DNA of 64,000 bases, from contig CM028330.1 in the NCBI GenBank assembly GCA_016647705.1, positions 48,264,397-48,328,396 of the forward strand, read 5' to 3'. Below the pieces are notes generated by a model. It had not been told where the DNA came from, made no database searches, and was given only the letters and a program-made list of their open reading frames with translations. Both the position numbers and the translations under genes were made by a program. Source of the DNA: Eucommia ulmoides (lineage: Eukaryota > Streptophyta > Magnoliopsida > Garryales > Eucommiaceae). Positions within the stretch are counted from its first letter, which is position 1; every line of letters begins with the position of its first letter. Positions 24,314 to 35,496 of the stretch are shown here, in pieces.

Positions 24314-25904
24314 TGGTGGCTATAATTTATGCATTGCCACTTTCACCGCAAACGTACGGATTAAGTTTTAGTATAGTGGACCTTTTGGTCGGGTATCGTA
24401 TCCACAGGGATTGGTTGAGATTACTATCAAGTACCGCGATTGTCATAATCCGACTTTATCTAGGCGACAAAAATGGAATATAATTTAATACTAATACTAA
24501 AATACTAATTTACTATACTAGTTACTATATTGAGATAGTTTTGAGAGAATAGGTTGTCTAGAGATTCGTTTCGCTTACGAATACGTGTTCGATCTCGTTT
24601 TAGTTTATATTAACGATGTTCGACTTATATGACAATTTCAGTTCGTAAACTCATCTGCCACCTCTCCCGAGTGTAAGACGGGAGAATACGTGAATTCGTG
24701 TCAACGTCGAAGTCTCCCTTAACGTCTTAACGACCCTAGGTCGCATGAGTCTTACCCCAATGTCATCGATTGCATACAATCCAACTCCCTCCCGGTTTAT
24801 TGGATCGTCGCATTGTGATTACCCTATCGACTATCTCAATTCTAAAACTCCCACGTCACCTTTCTTGAGTGTAAGACAAGGGAATACGTGACTTCGTGTC
24901 AATATCGAAGTCCCCCTCAACGTCTTAACGACTCTAGGTCACGTGAGTCTTGCCCCAATGTCATCAATTGTCCACAATTCTAACCCCGACCAAGTTATTG
25001 GATCGTGGCATTCATTTATTCTAGTCCGAATCCAGGATTTGTCAAACCCCGTATTCTCATAATGTCATTCTCATAACATGATAAACAAACAATAAGGCAC
25101 ACACAATCAACATAACGAAGAACATTCACAAACAAAACACAAACTCAATTAAACAACGAATTCATAAATTATATTAATAATCTCTATATAACCTATGTTT
25201 AGCCAATGGCCATAACCATGTATACAATGTAAAATGGCGTAAACATGCTCAACAACTACTAAAAAGAAGAAAACAAAGAGAAGAAACGAGCGACTTAGCC
25301 AATATCTGAAGAATAGCAGCTAGAATCGTCGAACGATCGCTTCCCTCTTCATCTTCCATCTCGGGTTGAGAGCACTCCCTAAAAAATTTCTTATCCTAAC
25401 CCTAAAATATAGTATAAGGCCTTAGTATCCGAAGACCTCGGAAGAGAGGAGGAGAGAAGGTTATTTATAGGCTCAAAAATATCTAACCAAATATCTAAAC
25501 TATGCAGCAGCCACCGCTGAGGCAGTGGGTATGTCGGTTCACTGTTCGCCTAAGCGGTGGAGAAGGCAGTGTAAGTTAAGAACTCTCTATCGTTTCACCG
25601 CCTAGGCGGTGAGTTTACAGCATCATAGCCTTTCTCAGCTTCTTCACCGCTGCGGTGGTGGTTTGGACGCCGCGGCGGTGGGCTTGTTTGCAGAATCTTG
25701 CCACCTTACTAATTTTTCCACCGTTCTCCAACCGTTCTCGATACGATTTGATCGTTTATGCTCCAATTTCATACCGTTTCACTCCACACATCTATTATAA
25801 TACAAAAAAAATAAAAACATATTAAAACATATAAAATTAACTATAAAAATACTCTAAAACTAACAAAATCAGTTTGAAAATACGTAGGTAGATCACACAT
25901 ATCA
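24314..25904 (-). repeat. B2 5' LTR
   Basis: On the minus strand it runs TGATATGTGTGATC to GCCACCA, 1591 bp. Visible dyads include CACCGC-CTAG-GCGGTG (25598-25613) and GACGCC-GCGG-CGGTGG near 25669. Confidence 0.85.
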
Positions 25905-25909
25905 TGTGC

Positions 25910-25964
25910 GCTATGTGATCTTTGTTAGCTAAGTGTGTCGAGCTAAATCAGCTCTGATATCAAT
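25910..25964 (-). other. C1 leader and primer-binding site
   Basis: Minus-strand PBS at 25962-25951 (TGATATCAGAGC), two bases from the LTR, then leader. Together with 20862-20877 and 12198 this gives a continuous leader into gag once B1 and B2 are removed. Confidence 0.8.
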
Positions 25965-28306
25965 TGTTGGCCTAGTGAGCTACCGAAGAGAGAGAGTGAA
26001 TTGGATATTATTAAAAATATCATGATATAACACTTCAAAAATCAAACAATTAATTTTATCCAAAATTAATTATTATCTTTTATAGCAACGGATATGTGTT
26101 ATCAATTATGTGCACACCAAAAAATAATATATAAGTAAAGTAAATAAAGTAGCACACCACGATATATCCTGATTCATCAAGCTACTCTTGGCTAATCTAG
26201 TCCTCTGAGTCCTACGGAGATTCGCACGCACTAAACTCAAGATCCCTTTAAAGGTAAGAACCAAACCCTCACAATGATTCTTTTCATAGGCTCAGAATCA
26301 ACCTTTACAATTCTTTTTCCCAGGCTCAGGAATAATCTTTTCTTTTTCTCAGGCTCAAGAATAACCTATCTTTTTACAGATTAAAGATTAATCAAATTTT
26401 ATCATAGGAAGAATTACAACCTAATCATTTTTATACCTTAGGCTCAAGAATTAAACCTCACAAACACTCCAACTATCATTTTCCCAAATAAGGATGAAAC
26501 TTTTATAATTCATTCACAAATTCAATCAAGGAAGAATTAACGCCTAATCTTTTTATACTCTAGGTAAAGATCAAAACCTCAATCTCTTTACCAGAAGAGA
26601 TGAAAATTAGCTACTCTTAATTAGACACACCTAGTAGTATCTAATCTGACACTCAACTCACCAATTACAAACAATTGATAAGTGATTTTCCCACTCGGAA
26701 CTTCTACCACCCTAGATAAATTCAAACTCAATTACTGTCCCAATACTAGTAATAGAAAAATGAGAATTTCAAAATATAATAAATAAATATGTGTAGCAAG
26801 CAATTAAGCACGTAATCAGATTTTCTCAAGAAATTATTTCAAAAATAATTTTCAATAAAAAATCCAAAAAACAATTTCAAAAATCAAATTCCAAATTTCA
26901 AATAATATAATTAAGAAAAAAATTAAAAGTAAGTAATTTGTAAAGATCTTTCCAAGATTCCAACGAAAAAATAATGATTAGAATAGTAATAAAACTTTAA
27001 ATCGGTAGTAGCAATAATCCACAACAAATATTCCTCAGTAACAACTCTCAGAAAAAATCTCACAATTCACTCAATATGATTACTCTTAGAAAGCACGAGA
27101 GCTGAATAACTCAGAATAATTTTTGTTTTCTTGACTAATTCTATTTTTCATGTGAAATCTGTAGGTCTATTTAAAAATCCCTTAAAACAAGCTCTATAAC
27201 GGCTAGTTCTCATAAATCATGACATTTAATTACATCAATAGACCTTCTATATCATAATGATTCATTCCTGATATACTTAACTTAAAATATCTCTTAAAAT
27301 ATTTAATTAAATCCCTCAAACTTTTACTCGATCTCAATTAGATAAGATTAAAAGAATTATATGTACCAAATTGAGAAATATAAAAACTACTTGAACCATA
27401 TCTATGGGGATAATTAAATATTAATTAAATAACTCAAAACATATCAGATTTCTAAAATATCTCACATATCTTAACTATAAAACGGCTAGTAACGGCTACT
27501 TTTTTAATAAAATTCGAAATTCCAAAAATCCTACAACAGCTCCAACTGTCGACCAACCAAGATCTATCAGTTGACCGCCCAATTTAGGATGTAGCCAAGC
27601 CAAAAACTATTCGCCAATCGGTCGACTGCCCATCCATCCCCTGTCAACTGGACCATTCAGAGAGTTTCATAAGTCGACCTATTTGTCGACTTAGGGATCC
27701 AGAGAGTCCATCTTTTGGGCATAAGTCGACCTATCTGTCGACCAAAGAATTCAGAGAGTGCATTCTCTAAGCACAGGTCAACTTACCTATCGACCGAATG
27801 ATCTAGAGAGTTCAACTTATAACCACAGGTCGACTTACCTGTCGACTGACCACTTCTGGAACACCTCTCTTTAATTCATTTTCATTCAATTTCTTCGACG
27901 TTTTTACCCCTTTAACCAATTTCATTTCTCGGTTAGCTCCACTAAATCTTAAATTCAATTTTAGTCAATTATCTTTATTTCTCTTTCAATTATACATAGG
28001 AGCAAATAATTTAACTAATTAGGACCCTATAAAAACACACATAATTTTAAAAAATATTTTGTGTTGTGTGTGATCCTAATTGGGATACATTAAGAGTTAA
28101 AATTTAACCTAAGCTGTTTTCCCTAAATTCATCAATTTCTTCAAATTCTTAATCTTCTATCATCTATGTCATTATCTTTAACATTTTCACAATATCTTCA
28201 TGATCATTTTCATCACTGGAAATAATAAATTAAAACATTCAATAAAATCATTAGTTCCACGAAAAACATCAACCTTTAATTGTCCATAAAAATCTTAGGA
28301 TCAACA
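25965..28306 (-). repeat. C1 5' LTR, uninterrupted
   Basis: On the minus strand it runs TGTTGATCCTAAG to TAGGCCAACA, 2342 bp. It carries four units of a 52-bp repeat (27672, 27724, 27776, 27828), each built around GTCGACCTATCTGTCGAC-like dyads. It also shows the empty site of G1. Confidence 0.85.
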
Positions 28307-28311
28307 CCTTC

Positions 28312-30210
28312 GTCTCCAATTCTTTCGCTTGACGTGCAGCCTCAACGATTTTCGTTCGACTTCAGCTACTCGGTGTTATCTTGTGCCAAGCTAGGTTTGG
28401 CTTTGTTTGGCTTGCGTTCGAGTGGTCATCCACCTGTCATCAGAGCCAAGGGAAGCCTCAGAAAAAACCAAGAATCGAAATAATGAAGCTACTAGCAAGA
28501 ACACAAAGATACTTATGGCCACGTTCATCTGGAGCATCCCCAGGGCGAGATCGTTGCCCTAGTCCGCAGCAGTCACTTTGACGTCTCCCAAAAGGAACGC
28601 AGTTTGGACCCATTGAGCCGTATTATTCGGGTTGACAAAAAATCGATCACCTAAAGTGAGCCCCTAAACCTTAGGGGTCCACTCCATATGATCAGCCGAA
28701 GCTAGGGCTCCTGATTGATGATTGGGAGAAAGCTCTCCCACTTTCTCTTCTCCCTCTCCGGAGATCATAGGTGGCACTTCCTTCGTCCTCTTAGCCATTA
28801 GCTCATTACGAATGATGACTATTACGGTGGGAGGCCATCACTTCCAAGACAGGTTAGATGAACGACAAGATGAGGCATCGGCTGGGGGGCACCCTTAGGG
28901 AATCAGCTGCACCAATAGTTGGAATGACAGTCGGAGCATTCTCAGGACTAACAATAGTATTAGGAGTAGTGGTTGCCGTCCTGGCAGCTCGCTGCCGGCA
29001 CATACACTCCATGACTTCTAGGTCCTCCTCTTGTCTCACCATACCTGCCCATTAAAAACCCTAATTCTCAATAGAAAATGAGAAACAACTCCGGGAAATG
29101 AAAGTCAAGGTCTTGTCTTCTTCCTCGATTCTTACAGACGAGAACGATAGCTCAGATCCCAGAGAATACCCATCTATTTCCCAGTCAAGCTCGTGTAGGA
29201 ATCCAGAACCTGACCGGGCCGTGCAGGAGCCGTGAGGTAGAGACTGAAGGAGTAGCCCTTAAGGAAGTCAAACTCTTTTTTTGCCTACAGAATCCGTTCC
29301 AAGATAGCATCACTTGCTGCATCGGCAAATCTGAGTTACAGGGGCTGGCTCATATATGCTGCATAAATTAGTAGGGTCAGATAAATCAACTACATAAAGG
29401 GAAATGATCGACAAAGGAAAATACCATGGACGGTGGGCTTACTTGGTCCTGACCACCGCCTAGGAACATGGTAGGGTCCATCATCTCAGTCCCCCCAAAT
29501 AGGAACCACCTGTTTTTCCTCCCATTATTATTCTTGTGGATTTTTCCCATAATCCTTAGCGTTATATTTCAAGTGTGAAACAAGTGCCAACTATTGAACT
29601 GCTTCGTGTTTCTCACGACCTTATAGAAATGGAAACATAGAGCACGTGGGAGGGATGTCGTTCCTAAGACAGAGGATAATGAATACGACCATTAAGCTCC
29701 ATGCGTTAGGAAAAGTTGGACAGGAATAAGGTTCACTTGATGGTGAATATCCCCGATAGGGGTGAACAGGAAAACGACCCCCCCAAGGAAAGCTTCAGGA
29801 TGGAAAGAGATGGCCCCGGGTATATGAAGAAGTGTCAGGAATATCCGATCGCGAAGAGGCAGCACCACTCCGTTGGGGATGGAGTAGTGTTTATACATCT
29901 AAAAAAAGGTGAGCATTAGTAAAGAGACTTACCTCAGACCCAACCACCTCCAACTCAGGTTCGCTGACGATCAGACGGTCGGTCACAATGGTGGAGAGAG
30001 GATGACGCGGCGCTTGATTGGGATCAACTTATCCCTCGGGGTCAGGTTTAACCGAAGGCCCAACCTCCTCTCTACCAACACCAAATCTGGCCCATTAGGA
30101 CTTACTTTGGGCCCATCTTGGGCCCCAGAAAGTATGCCCCTCGGTTTGCTTCACGATGCCCGGCGAAGGGCGCGACTGAAGAGGACCTAGCCTTATCGTC
30201 GCCTCCGCCA
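28312..30210 (-). pseudogene. Element K: N-terminal and middle part of antisense ORF
   Basis: Minus-strand reading shows STIVTDRLIVSEPELEV near 29985, then VVLPLRDRIFLTLLH and ISFHPEAFLGGVVFL (29860-29790), then KNRWFLFGGTEMMDP (about 29515), then low-complexity and coiled-coil sequence towards 28312. The order of a hydrophobic PL-R-hydrophobic block, an F-HP-A block and a K-N-R-(W/F)-F-(L/F) block resembles the PF04195 gypsy-type transposon protein. It lies antisense and upstream of a polypurine tract and LTR on the plus strand, as in Tat-lineage elements. Many stops. Function unknown. Confidence 0.6.
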
Positions 30211-30395
30211 TAGGAGAGGTTTAACCACTCCGAATTTGGAGCAGACCCATGCGGCTTTGACATTACACAAAAAGGGAAAACGGGATAAAAAATAAGAGAA
30301 AGCTAGCAAGAAATACATTGAAAAACGCGTAGAGATACAACTGAAGGGGAACCGAACAAGCAGGAAAAATTCTAACACAAAATAGAAGCAACTAA

Positions 30396-31051
30396 GGCCC
30401 CATTTGGTTAGTGTTTCCAACCAAATCCAACTCAACTCAACCCAAAAATGTTGGGTTCGATTTTTGGAAATGCGTTTGGCAAACACAAAATTCAACCCAA
30501 AAAATAAGAATTGATTCTCAAAATCCTAAAGAAATCAGAAATAAAAAAAAGTTGTTTCTTTTTGTGCCCAAAAAACTCAACCCCAAGTTCTCAACTTCCA
30601 TCTTCATCTGCCGGCCGACCACCACCACCCGCCGCCGTCCGCCGCCGCCGGCCACCGTTCGGCGACCATCGCCGGCCGCCGTCTCCGGCCACCTCCGGCG
30701 ACTTTCGCCGCCAGCATCCACCTCCGGCTACTGTTCGCCGCCTGCCGGCGACCGTCGCCGGCCACCTCTGCCTGCCCCGCCGGCCGTCCGACCACCACCG
30801 CCGTCGTCGCCGTCTGACACACTGCCTCGTCGCCGTCCGGCCACCGCCAAACACAAAAAAAAAATTCAAAAAAAAAAAAAATAGTTTTAGGATAAAATCA
30901 TTATCAAACACATTCTGTTCTCAGCACAAAACAAAAATTGTCGTTACCAAATGCAATTTTATTCCCAAAATTCTCAACCCAACCCAATTCAACTCAACCC
31001 AACCCATTCCAGTTGGGTTCAGAAAAGTGAGAACACTAACCAAACGCCACC
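30396..31051. mobile_element. MITE (PIF/Harbinger-like) with GC-rich core, TSD TAA
   Basis: Left end GGCCCCATTTGGTTAGTGTT; the right end, reverse-complemented, is GGTGGCGTTTGGTTAGTGTT. TAA flanks both sides (30393-30395, 31052-31054). Subterminal TTGGGTT/AACCCAA words recur on both sides. The core (about 30605-30845) is very GC-rich, full of CCGCCG and CCGGCG words, unlike anything nearby. It codes for no transposase, so it is non-autonomous. The core may be a captured gene fragment; its reading frames are compositional and not convincing as proteins. Confidence 0.7.
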
Positions 31052-31270
31052 TAAGTAATGAGGACTTACTCAAGAAGAATAAGGAAAGAATAGATGAAAT
31101 TGGCACGAAAATCAATGGAACAGCAATAGAGGCTCTGTCACAAGAGGTTTTGAAAACACCTCAGAGGAGAATCTTGGGTCCCTCGTATAAGGGCGCTTGA
31201 CGGAAGCCTCTCCAACCGTAACCTAGGGTAACATGATGCAATGTTGTCTAATCAATTAGGAGGAAATAAA

Positions 31271-32022
31271 TGATCAAACACGCCAAAGGCGTGGAGATCG
31301 AAGTGTCCGACTGATAAAAGGGCCCATCGGGCACAACCGTCAAGAAACACCACCCTTGCCTTGCACCTGATTGGTCCCCCAAAAATGAACTCAATATTCG
31401 TGCATTCTTGGGAATAGGGAGCATCTAATTGGAAAAATCCAAAAAGACCCATAATAGCTCCACGTGTCCAAAAAGACAAGTGCTAAGCACGAGAAGCTAC
31501 AATAGGATCCTAGTCGACCGACATGACCCTCCTAGCTTGGTCATTGCCTCAGGAAGGATTTCTAACCCTACTATGACATTTATTCAACCAGGACAGGAAG
31601 ATCCCTCGATTTCTACTCTATACCCCAGTCCGGGCCACACTCGAAGGAAAAAAAGCTAACGCTACTCCTACTCAGGAGCAATTAAGACATTGCTAGTCAT
31701 TATTTCTCTTAAGTAATGGCCGCTTAACTCATGCCTCTACGATTTTCGCCACCTTAATGGTGACGGACCGAGAATCAAGGAATATTTGTCAAATAACTTT
31801 CCACCCCTTTATAAATACGAGAATGCTGGTCTAACCAGCCAAAATTTGACAGACTAAGAATCTTCCAAAATTTGACTGAGAAACTCACAACTAATTCTAA
31901 CACTAGAGGTGCAAAACTGATAGACCCACATATGATGCATTCTTTTGTAGGAATTAAGCTGATGGAAAAAGAGTTGAGTTAGGAAGCATTTAACATTTTG
32001 AATTATAGAATGACGTGTCTAG
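31271..32022 (+). repeat. Candidate 3' LTR of element K
   Basis: A purine-rich tract (AGGAGGAAATAAA) ends right before TGATCAAACACG at 31271, much as D1's tract precedes its 3' LTR. A TATA-like box TTATAAATAC lies near 31809. The right end was not found; D1 inserted at 32027 may lie within or just beyond it. With the antisense ORF to its left this matches the 3' end of a Tat-type element. Confidence 0.4.
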
Positions 32023-32027
32023 TAAAT

Positions 32028-32680
32028 TAATATGGAAAAACTTCCGCTCAAAACTAACATAGGCATGAAGCCTTAATGGGTCGGATCGGATTAGTGATCT
32101 GACTTGGAATATATAGACCTGATGTATTATCTGGGCCAAGCATGACAGACCCATCTGGAAAAGGACTTTAGTAGTCCACTATGCAACTCAAATAGCCTCA
32201 TGAAGAGGCCAACCAATGGGCAGTCTGAAGCCCATGGTGATATGGTTAAAGGAAGAATAGGTCAGTCCACGTAATGGTCACTCCTATGCATGGACGTGTT
32301 ACGAGTCATTAACTGTAACGGCCCACGTTTAGTAGAGCACGTTACAGAGATCATCTCTAGGGTAAATATAGAGAATCGTGGATATCTATCATGCCGTTAG
32401 GAAAAGATCTCATAATGGGCAATCTCACCAACAAAACCTCATAGGTTAACAAAGCCTATATAAAAGGAAGGCATCATTGTTTATTTCTTACGATTCAATC
32501 TATGTATTAGCCTTCTCTATTACTAAATTAATTTATTCTCACGTTGGAGGTTCTTTGACCGACACCATAATGGTGTCCCCCTTGAGAACTCAACAGTTTT
32601 GCAGGTTGAAGAAAAAAGACAAAGAGGTTTTTAGCATGTAAGAAGATGATCACATGTGCGGAGAATCTCTGGCAACATCA
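32028..32680 (+). repeat. D1 5' LTR
   Basis: Aligns with 59205-59858. It starts TAATATGG where the 3' LTR has TGATAGG, and ends CAACATCA. It contains a TATA-like box CCTATATAAAAGG near 32454. Confidence 0.85.
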
Positions 32681-32682
32681 TT

Positions 32683-32700
32683 TAGCACCGTCTGGGTGAA
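32683..32700 (+). other. D1 primer-binding site
   Basis: TAGCACCGTCTGGGTGAA, two bases after the LTR. It resembles the GGCGCCGTCTGTGGG-type site of Tat-lineage elements with substitutions. Confidence 0.6.
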
Positions 32701-32739
32701 ATGCTAACGAAAAAGCTTTCTATCGCTATAATGAGACAA

Positions 32740-33076
32740 CCATGAGCAAGAGAAGCAACACCAAATCATAGCGGTGACTTGCCACCACTAGCCGATAATG
32801 AGGTTCCAATAGGAATGCATGAGGAGGTTTGTGTTGATCCTCCGCTAAAAGTGCAGAGCATAGATGCGAAGACCGATGCTCTAACTGGGAAGATGTCGGA
32901 GATGGTAGATGTGATCAAGTACTTGGTGGAGATAATCGACAAAAGTAGATCTCAACCCCAACCGTTGATAATGGTTTGGGAGAAGAAGCAAAGTCTCCAG
33001 GGTCCGCAAACCCTCAATCTCAAGAAGAGCGAGCTGCCCAGGTAGGTATCAATAATCAACAGCAAAAGAAAAGGGT
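32740..33076 (+). pseudogene. D1 gag, N-terminal part
   Basis: The frame shows LPPLADNEVPIGMHEEV, then a helical stretch (TDALTGKMSEMVDVIKYL). This fits the divergent N-terminus of Tat gag preceding the conserved capsid block at 34744. It ends at the E1 insertion. The frame shifts near 33045. Confidence 0.55.
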
Positions 33077-33674
33077 TGTAATACCCCGAGAAATTTATAT
33101 TTTGAAAATATTATTTTTAATATTTTTGGGTTATTTGGTATATTATAGAAATTTATGATATAAATTATATTAGATAATTCAGGGAGTTAAATGTTAATTT
33201 TAAGTTGACTTTTAACAGTTTTAGGATTGTCGTGTTATTCAAATTATATTTTTAAGAATTTTTGGATATAATTAATATTTTCTCTATTTTAAGGGAGTAT
33301 TATGTAAATAAATAAATTAATTAAATAAATTAATGAATAAATGTGGCTGGGATCATTTCCTTATCAAAGAAGGAAATGAAACCAACCACAAATATTAGAT
33401 ATGTTATATGTAAAATTTATATTATATATATAATTGCTACACGTGGAGGTGCATGAGCTATATAAGAATATATATAAATAACAATAATAAGGAGGATATT
33501 TATTCTAGATAGAGGGTCGGCTAAAAAGAGGGATAGAGGAGGGATGACCATATTAGCAAAAATATTGATTCTTATTAAATAAGGGATATATGCTTAGATT
33601 CTAAGAGTTTTGAGCGAGGAAAAAATATTCCGGTTTCGATTTCGGCTTCAAATTTCAGGTAGAATTTTTAACTC

Positions 33675-33744
<70 letters not shown>

Positions 33745-34597
33745 CTATTGTGAAATTTATGTTATTATTACTGTCGAATTATAGCTATTAATTTTTATGA
33801 AATAATTATGATTACGTGAAAATTATGTGAAAATTATCCCAATGTATTTTATTTGTTGTATTAACTAAATGTACGTATTGGAGGGGTTGAAATTCTACTG
33901 AGCGCTGATTCACAACCCCACAATTTTGATTGTAGGACCGGTGAGAGTTAAACGATATTGGAATTATATTTGAATTTTTAAGTTGTAAAATTTGTATTTA
34001 TTATTCACATATAAAATTTATATTTAATTTGTAAAAAAAAAAATCTAGATTTTTAAAATGAAACATTAGTCAAATATCATATTATATTTTAATCCCCTTT
34101 AACTTAGTGAATTTGGAAATGGTCCATTACTTTGGGTAGCATTTGAGAATTTAAGTTTACTAATTAAATTACAAGAGAATTGAAACTTAATTCCATATGG
34201 AATAAGTTACTATAGGTGGCATACAATGTGTATAATTTGCAAATTCACCCCCATAGCACCATGATCATATGGAATAAGTTACTTTAGGTGGCCTTTGAGA
34301 ATTTGTATTAGTCGAATTTATTATTTACAATTATAAAAACTGAATCGATAGATATAATCTCTATTTAAATCGCAATTGTGCATAATTATAATAATAATTA
34401 TAAATTGTGATTGTAATAATTTTATAACTTAACGTGCTAGAAAAAAATTGGCGCGATGAAATCAATAATTAAAAATTATCGCCGGTTGTTGTAAAATTTA
34501 TCAGATTTTATAAAATAAAATGTTGATGATTCCAATTTAGTATTAATTCTCTAATGGGAGAAATCAAGTGGTGGTCCTAGAAAATCGGGCCATTACA
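33077..34597 (+). mobile_element. E1: LTR of a tRNA-iMet-primed gypsy-type element
   Basis: Starts TGTAATACCCCGAG and ends CGGGCCATTACA, 1521 bp. Two bases later comes TGCTATCAGAGC (34600-34611), one mismatch from the tRNA-iMet PBS. So it is an LTR plus the start of an internal region, truncated within about 50 bp, where D1 gag resumes. I found no TSD. The TGTAAT...ATTACA ends suggest a Tekay-like chromovirus, an inference. It contains a long TA run. Confidence 0.7.
33681..33738. repeat. TA microsatellite, 29 units
   Basis: Uninterrupted (TA)29 inside E1. Such runs are prone to length change. Confidence 0.95.
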
Positions 34598-34659
34598 TGT
34601 GCTATCAGAGCTGTATTAATTGTAATACTAATTTATTTATAAATAGCTGAACTGAGACT

Positions 34660-35491
34660 GTTGATTCACGCCAGTAGCCTAGAAAGAGAGAGGAGAGTGA
34701 TTCGTTCCTCGATGAGCTGGATACGCTATTAAAGGGCATCGAGATGCCATTCACCTCAGATATCTTGGTTGTTCCAGTTTCCGAGAGGTTCGATCCCATG
34801 AAGTTCGAGAAGTATGATTGGAAAGTAGATCCTATGGACCACATTCACCAGTTCAAGCATATCGTGAACTTACATGGAGCCAGCAACTCAGCACTTTGCA
34901 AAGCTTTCGTTATGACCTTAAACGGCTCTACCCTAGGGTGGTTACATACGCTTCAATCTAACTTTATCTCATCGTTCAAAGAATTTGGGAAGATTATCTA
35001 CTGACGCTGCGTTAAGAGAATGGAGAATCTTTGCGCCAGTACATGAGCCAATTTAATGAAGAGCTGACATACATTGAAGGGGTATGATACAAACCTCATC
35101 ATCAATGCGTTTACTTTAGGATTGTGCCACTGCCGATTTCAAGACTCTCTTACCAAGAAAAACTCCAGGAGAATGTTCGAGTTGATAGAGAAAACTAAGC
35201 TCTACATGAAGCTAGAGGATGTCAAGCTCGCAAGAGAATATAGGGGATCTGCAAAAGATCACCTAAGGCAAAGTGAGAAGGACCACAACAAACAAATGGT
35301 AGTATCTCAGACATGTGTAAAAATTGGCCCAAGAGTTTAGGTTCTAGACCGAATGCACGTTAGGAGCCAAACTTCCCAGATCTACAAATGCCAATCTGCA
35401 CAATCTTGCATGAGATCTGTATGTCTGAGGTAGTTCAACGGCCCCTAGGCAAAATATCAAGTCTAATAGGAAGAACAAATTAAAGTACTAT
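34660..35491 (+). pseudogene. D1 gag, capsid part
   Basis: An open stretch 34744-35004 contains PFTSDILVVPVSERFDPMKF, YDWKVDPMDHIHQFKHIV and a TLGWLHTLQSNFISSFKEF block. This is the Retrotrans_gag pattern of Ty3/gypsy capsids (P-F-F-S-Y-D/W-D-P-H-F, then A-W-L-SI-SF-F). After a frameshift near 35005 it continues (35074-35340) with NAFTLGLCHCRFQDSLTKK and KLYMKLEDVKLAREY. It runs up to the F1 insertion. It is a pseudogene because of frameshifts. Confidence 0.8.
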
Positions 35492-35496
35492 GATTT

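Larger units (their letters stand above)
20878..25904 (-). mobile_element. B2: complete Athila-like element, 5.0 kb, TSD TGTGC
   Basis: Minus-strand element with two LTRs of equal length (1591 bp: 25904-24314 and 22468-20878), a perfect tRNA-Asp-type PBS, a polypurine tract (22484-22469) and TGTGC TSDs at 20873-20877 and 25905-25909. The 3' LTR terminal CA has become TA. The internal region is only 1.85 kb and holds no intact ORF. Compared with H and I, most of the gag-like ORF is deleted. It is inserted in the C1 leader close to B1. Confidence 0.9.
5222..28306 (-). mobile_element. C1: Ty1/copia retrotransposon (SIRE/Maximus-like), minus strand, heavily nested
   Basis: C1 is bounded by CCTTC TSDs. 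On the minus strand the order is 5' LTR (28306-25965), PBS (25962-25951, TGATATCAGAGC, one mismatch to the usual tRNA-iMet site), a short leader, gag, a protease fragment, a polypurine tract (10023-10008) and the 3' LTR (10007-5222). Integrase, RT and RNase H are absent, so it is defective. Later insertions are G1 in the 3' LTR, and B1 (carrying A1) and B2 in the leader just upstream of gag. Without insertions the LTRs are about 2342 bp (5') and 2226 bp (3'). The lineage assignment rests on gag and LTR style and is an inference. Confidence 0.85.

Noticed and set aside
5222-28306. Treating the 5.2-10.0 kb and 26.0-28.3 kb LTRs as two separate copia insertions
   Set aside because: They share one CCTTC TSD pair, with PBS beside one and polypurine tract beside the other, in the order expected of a single element.
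29902-29936. A short GTAAGT...TTTAG stretch in the K antisense ORF that looks like an intron
   Set aside because: It is only about 34 nt, shorter than plant introns, and the surrounding frame is already broken.
30411-31200. Long open frames rich in Pro, Arg and Ala
   Set aside because: They arise from CCG-rich sequence in the MITE core, are open on both strands, and cross the MITE boundary into unrelated DNA.
33077-34611. E1 as a clean solo LTR
   Set aside because: A tRNA-iMet PBS follows the LTR and no matching TSD was found, so it is an LTR plus a truncated internal start.
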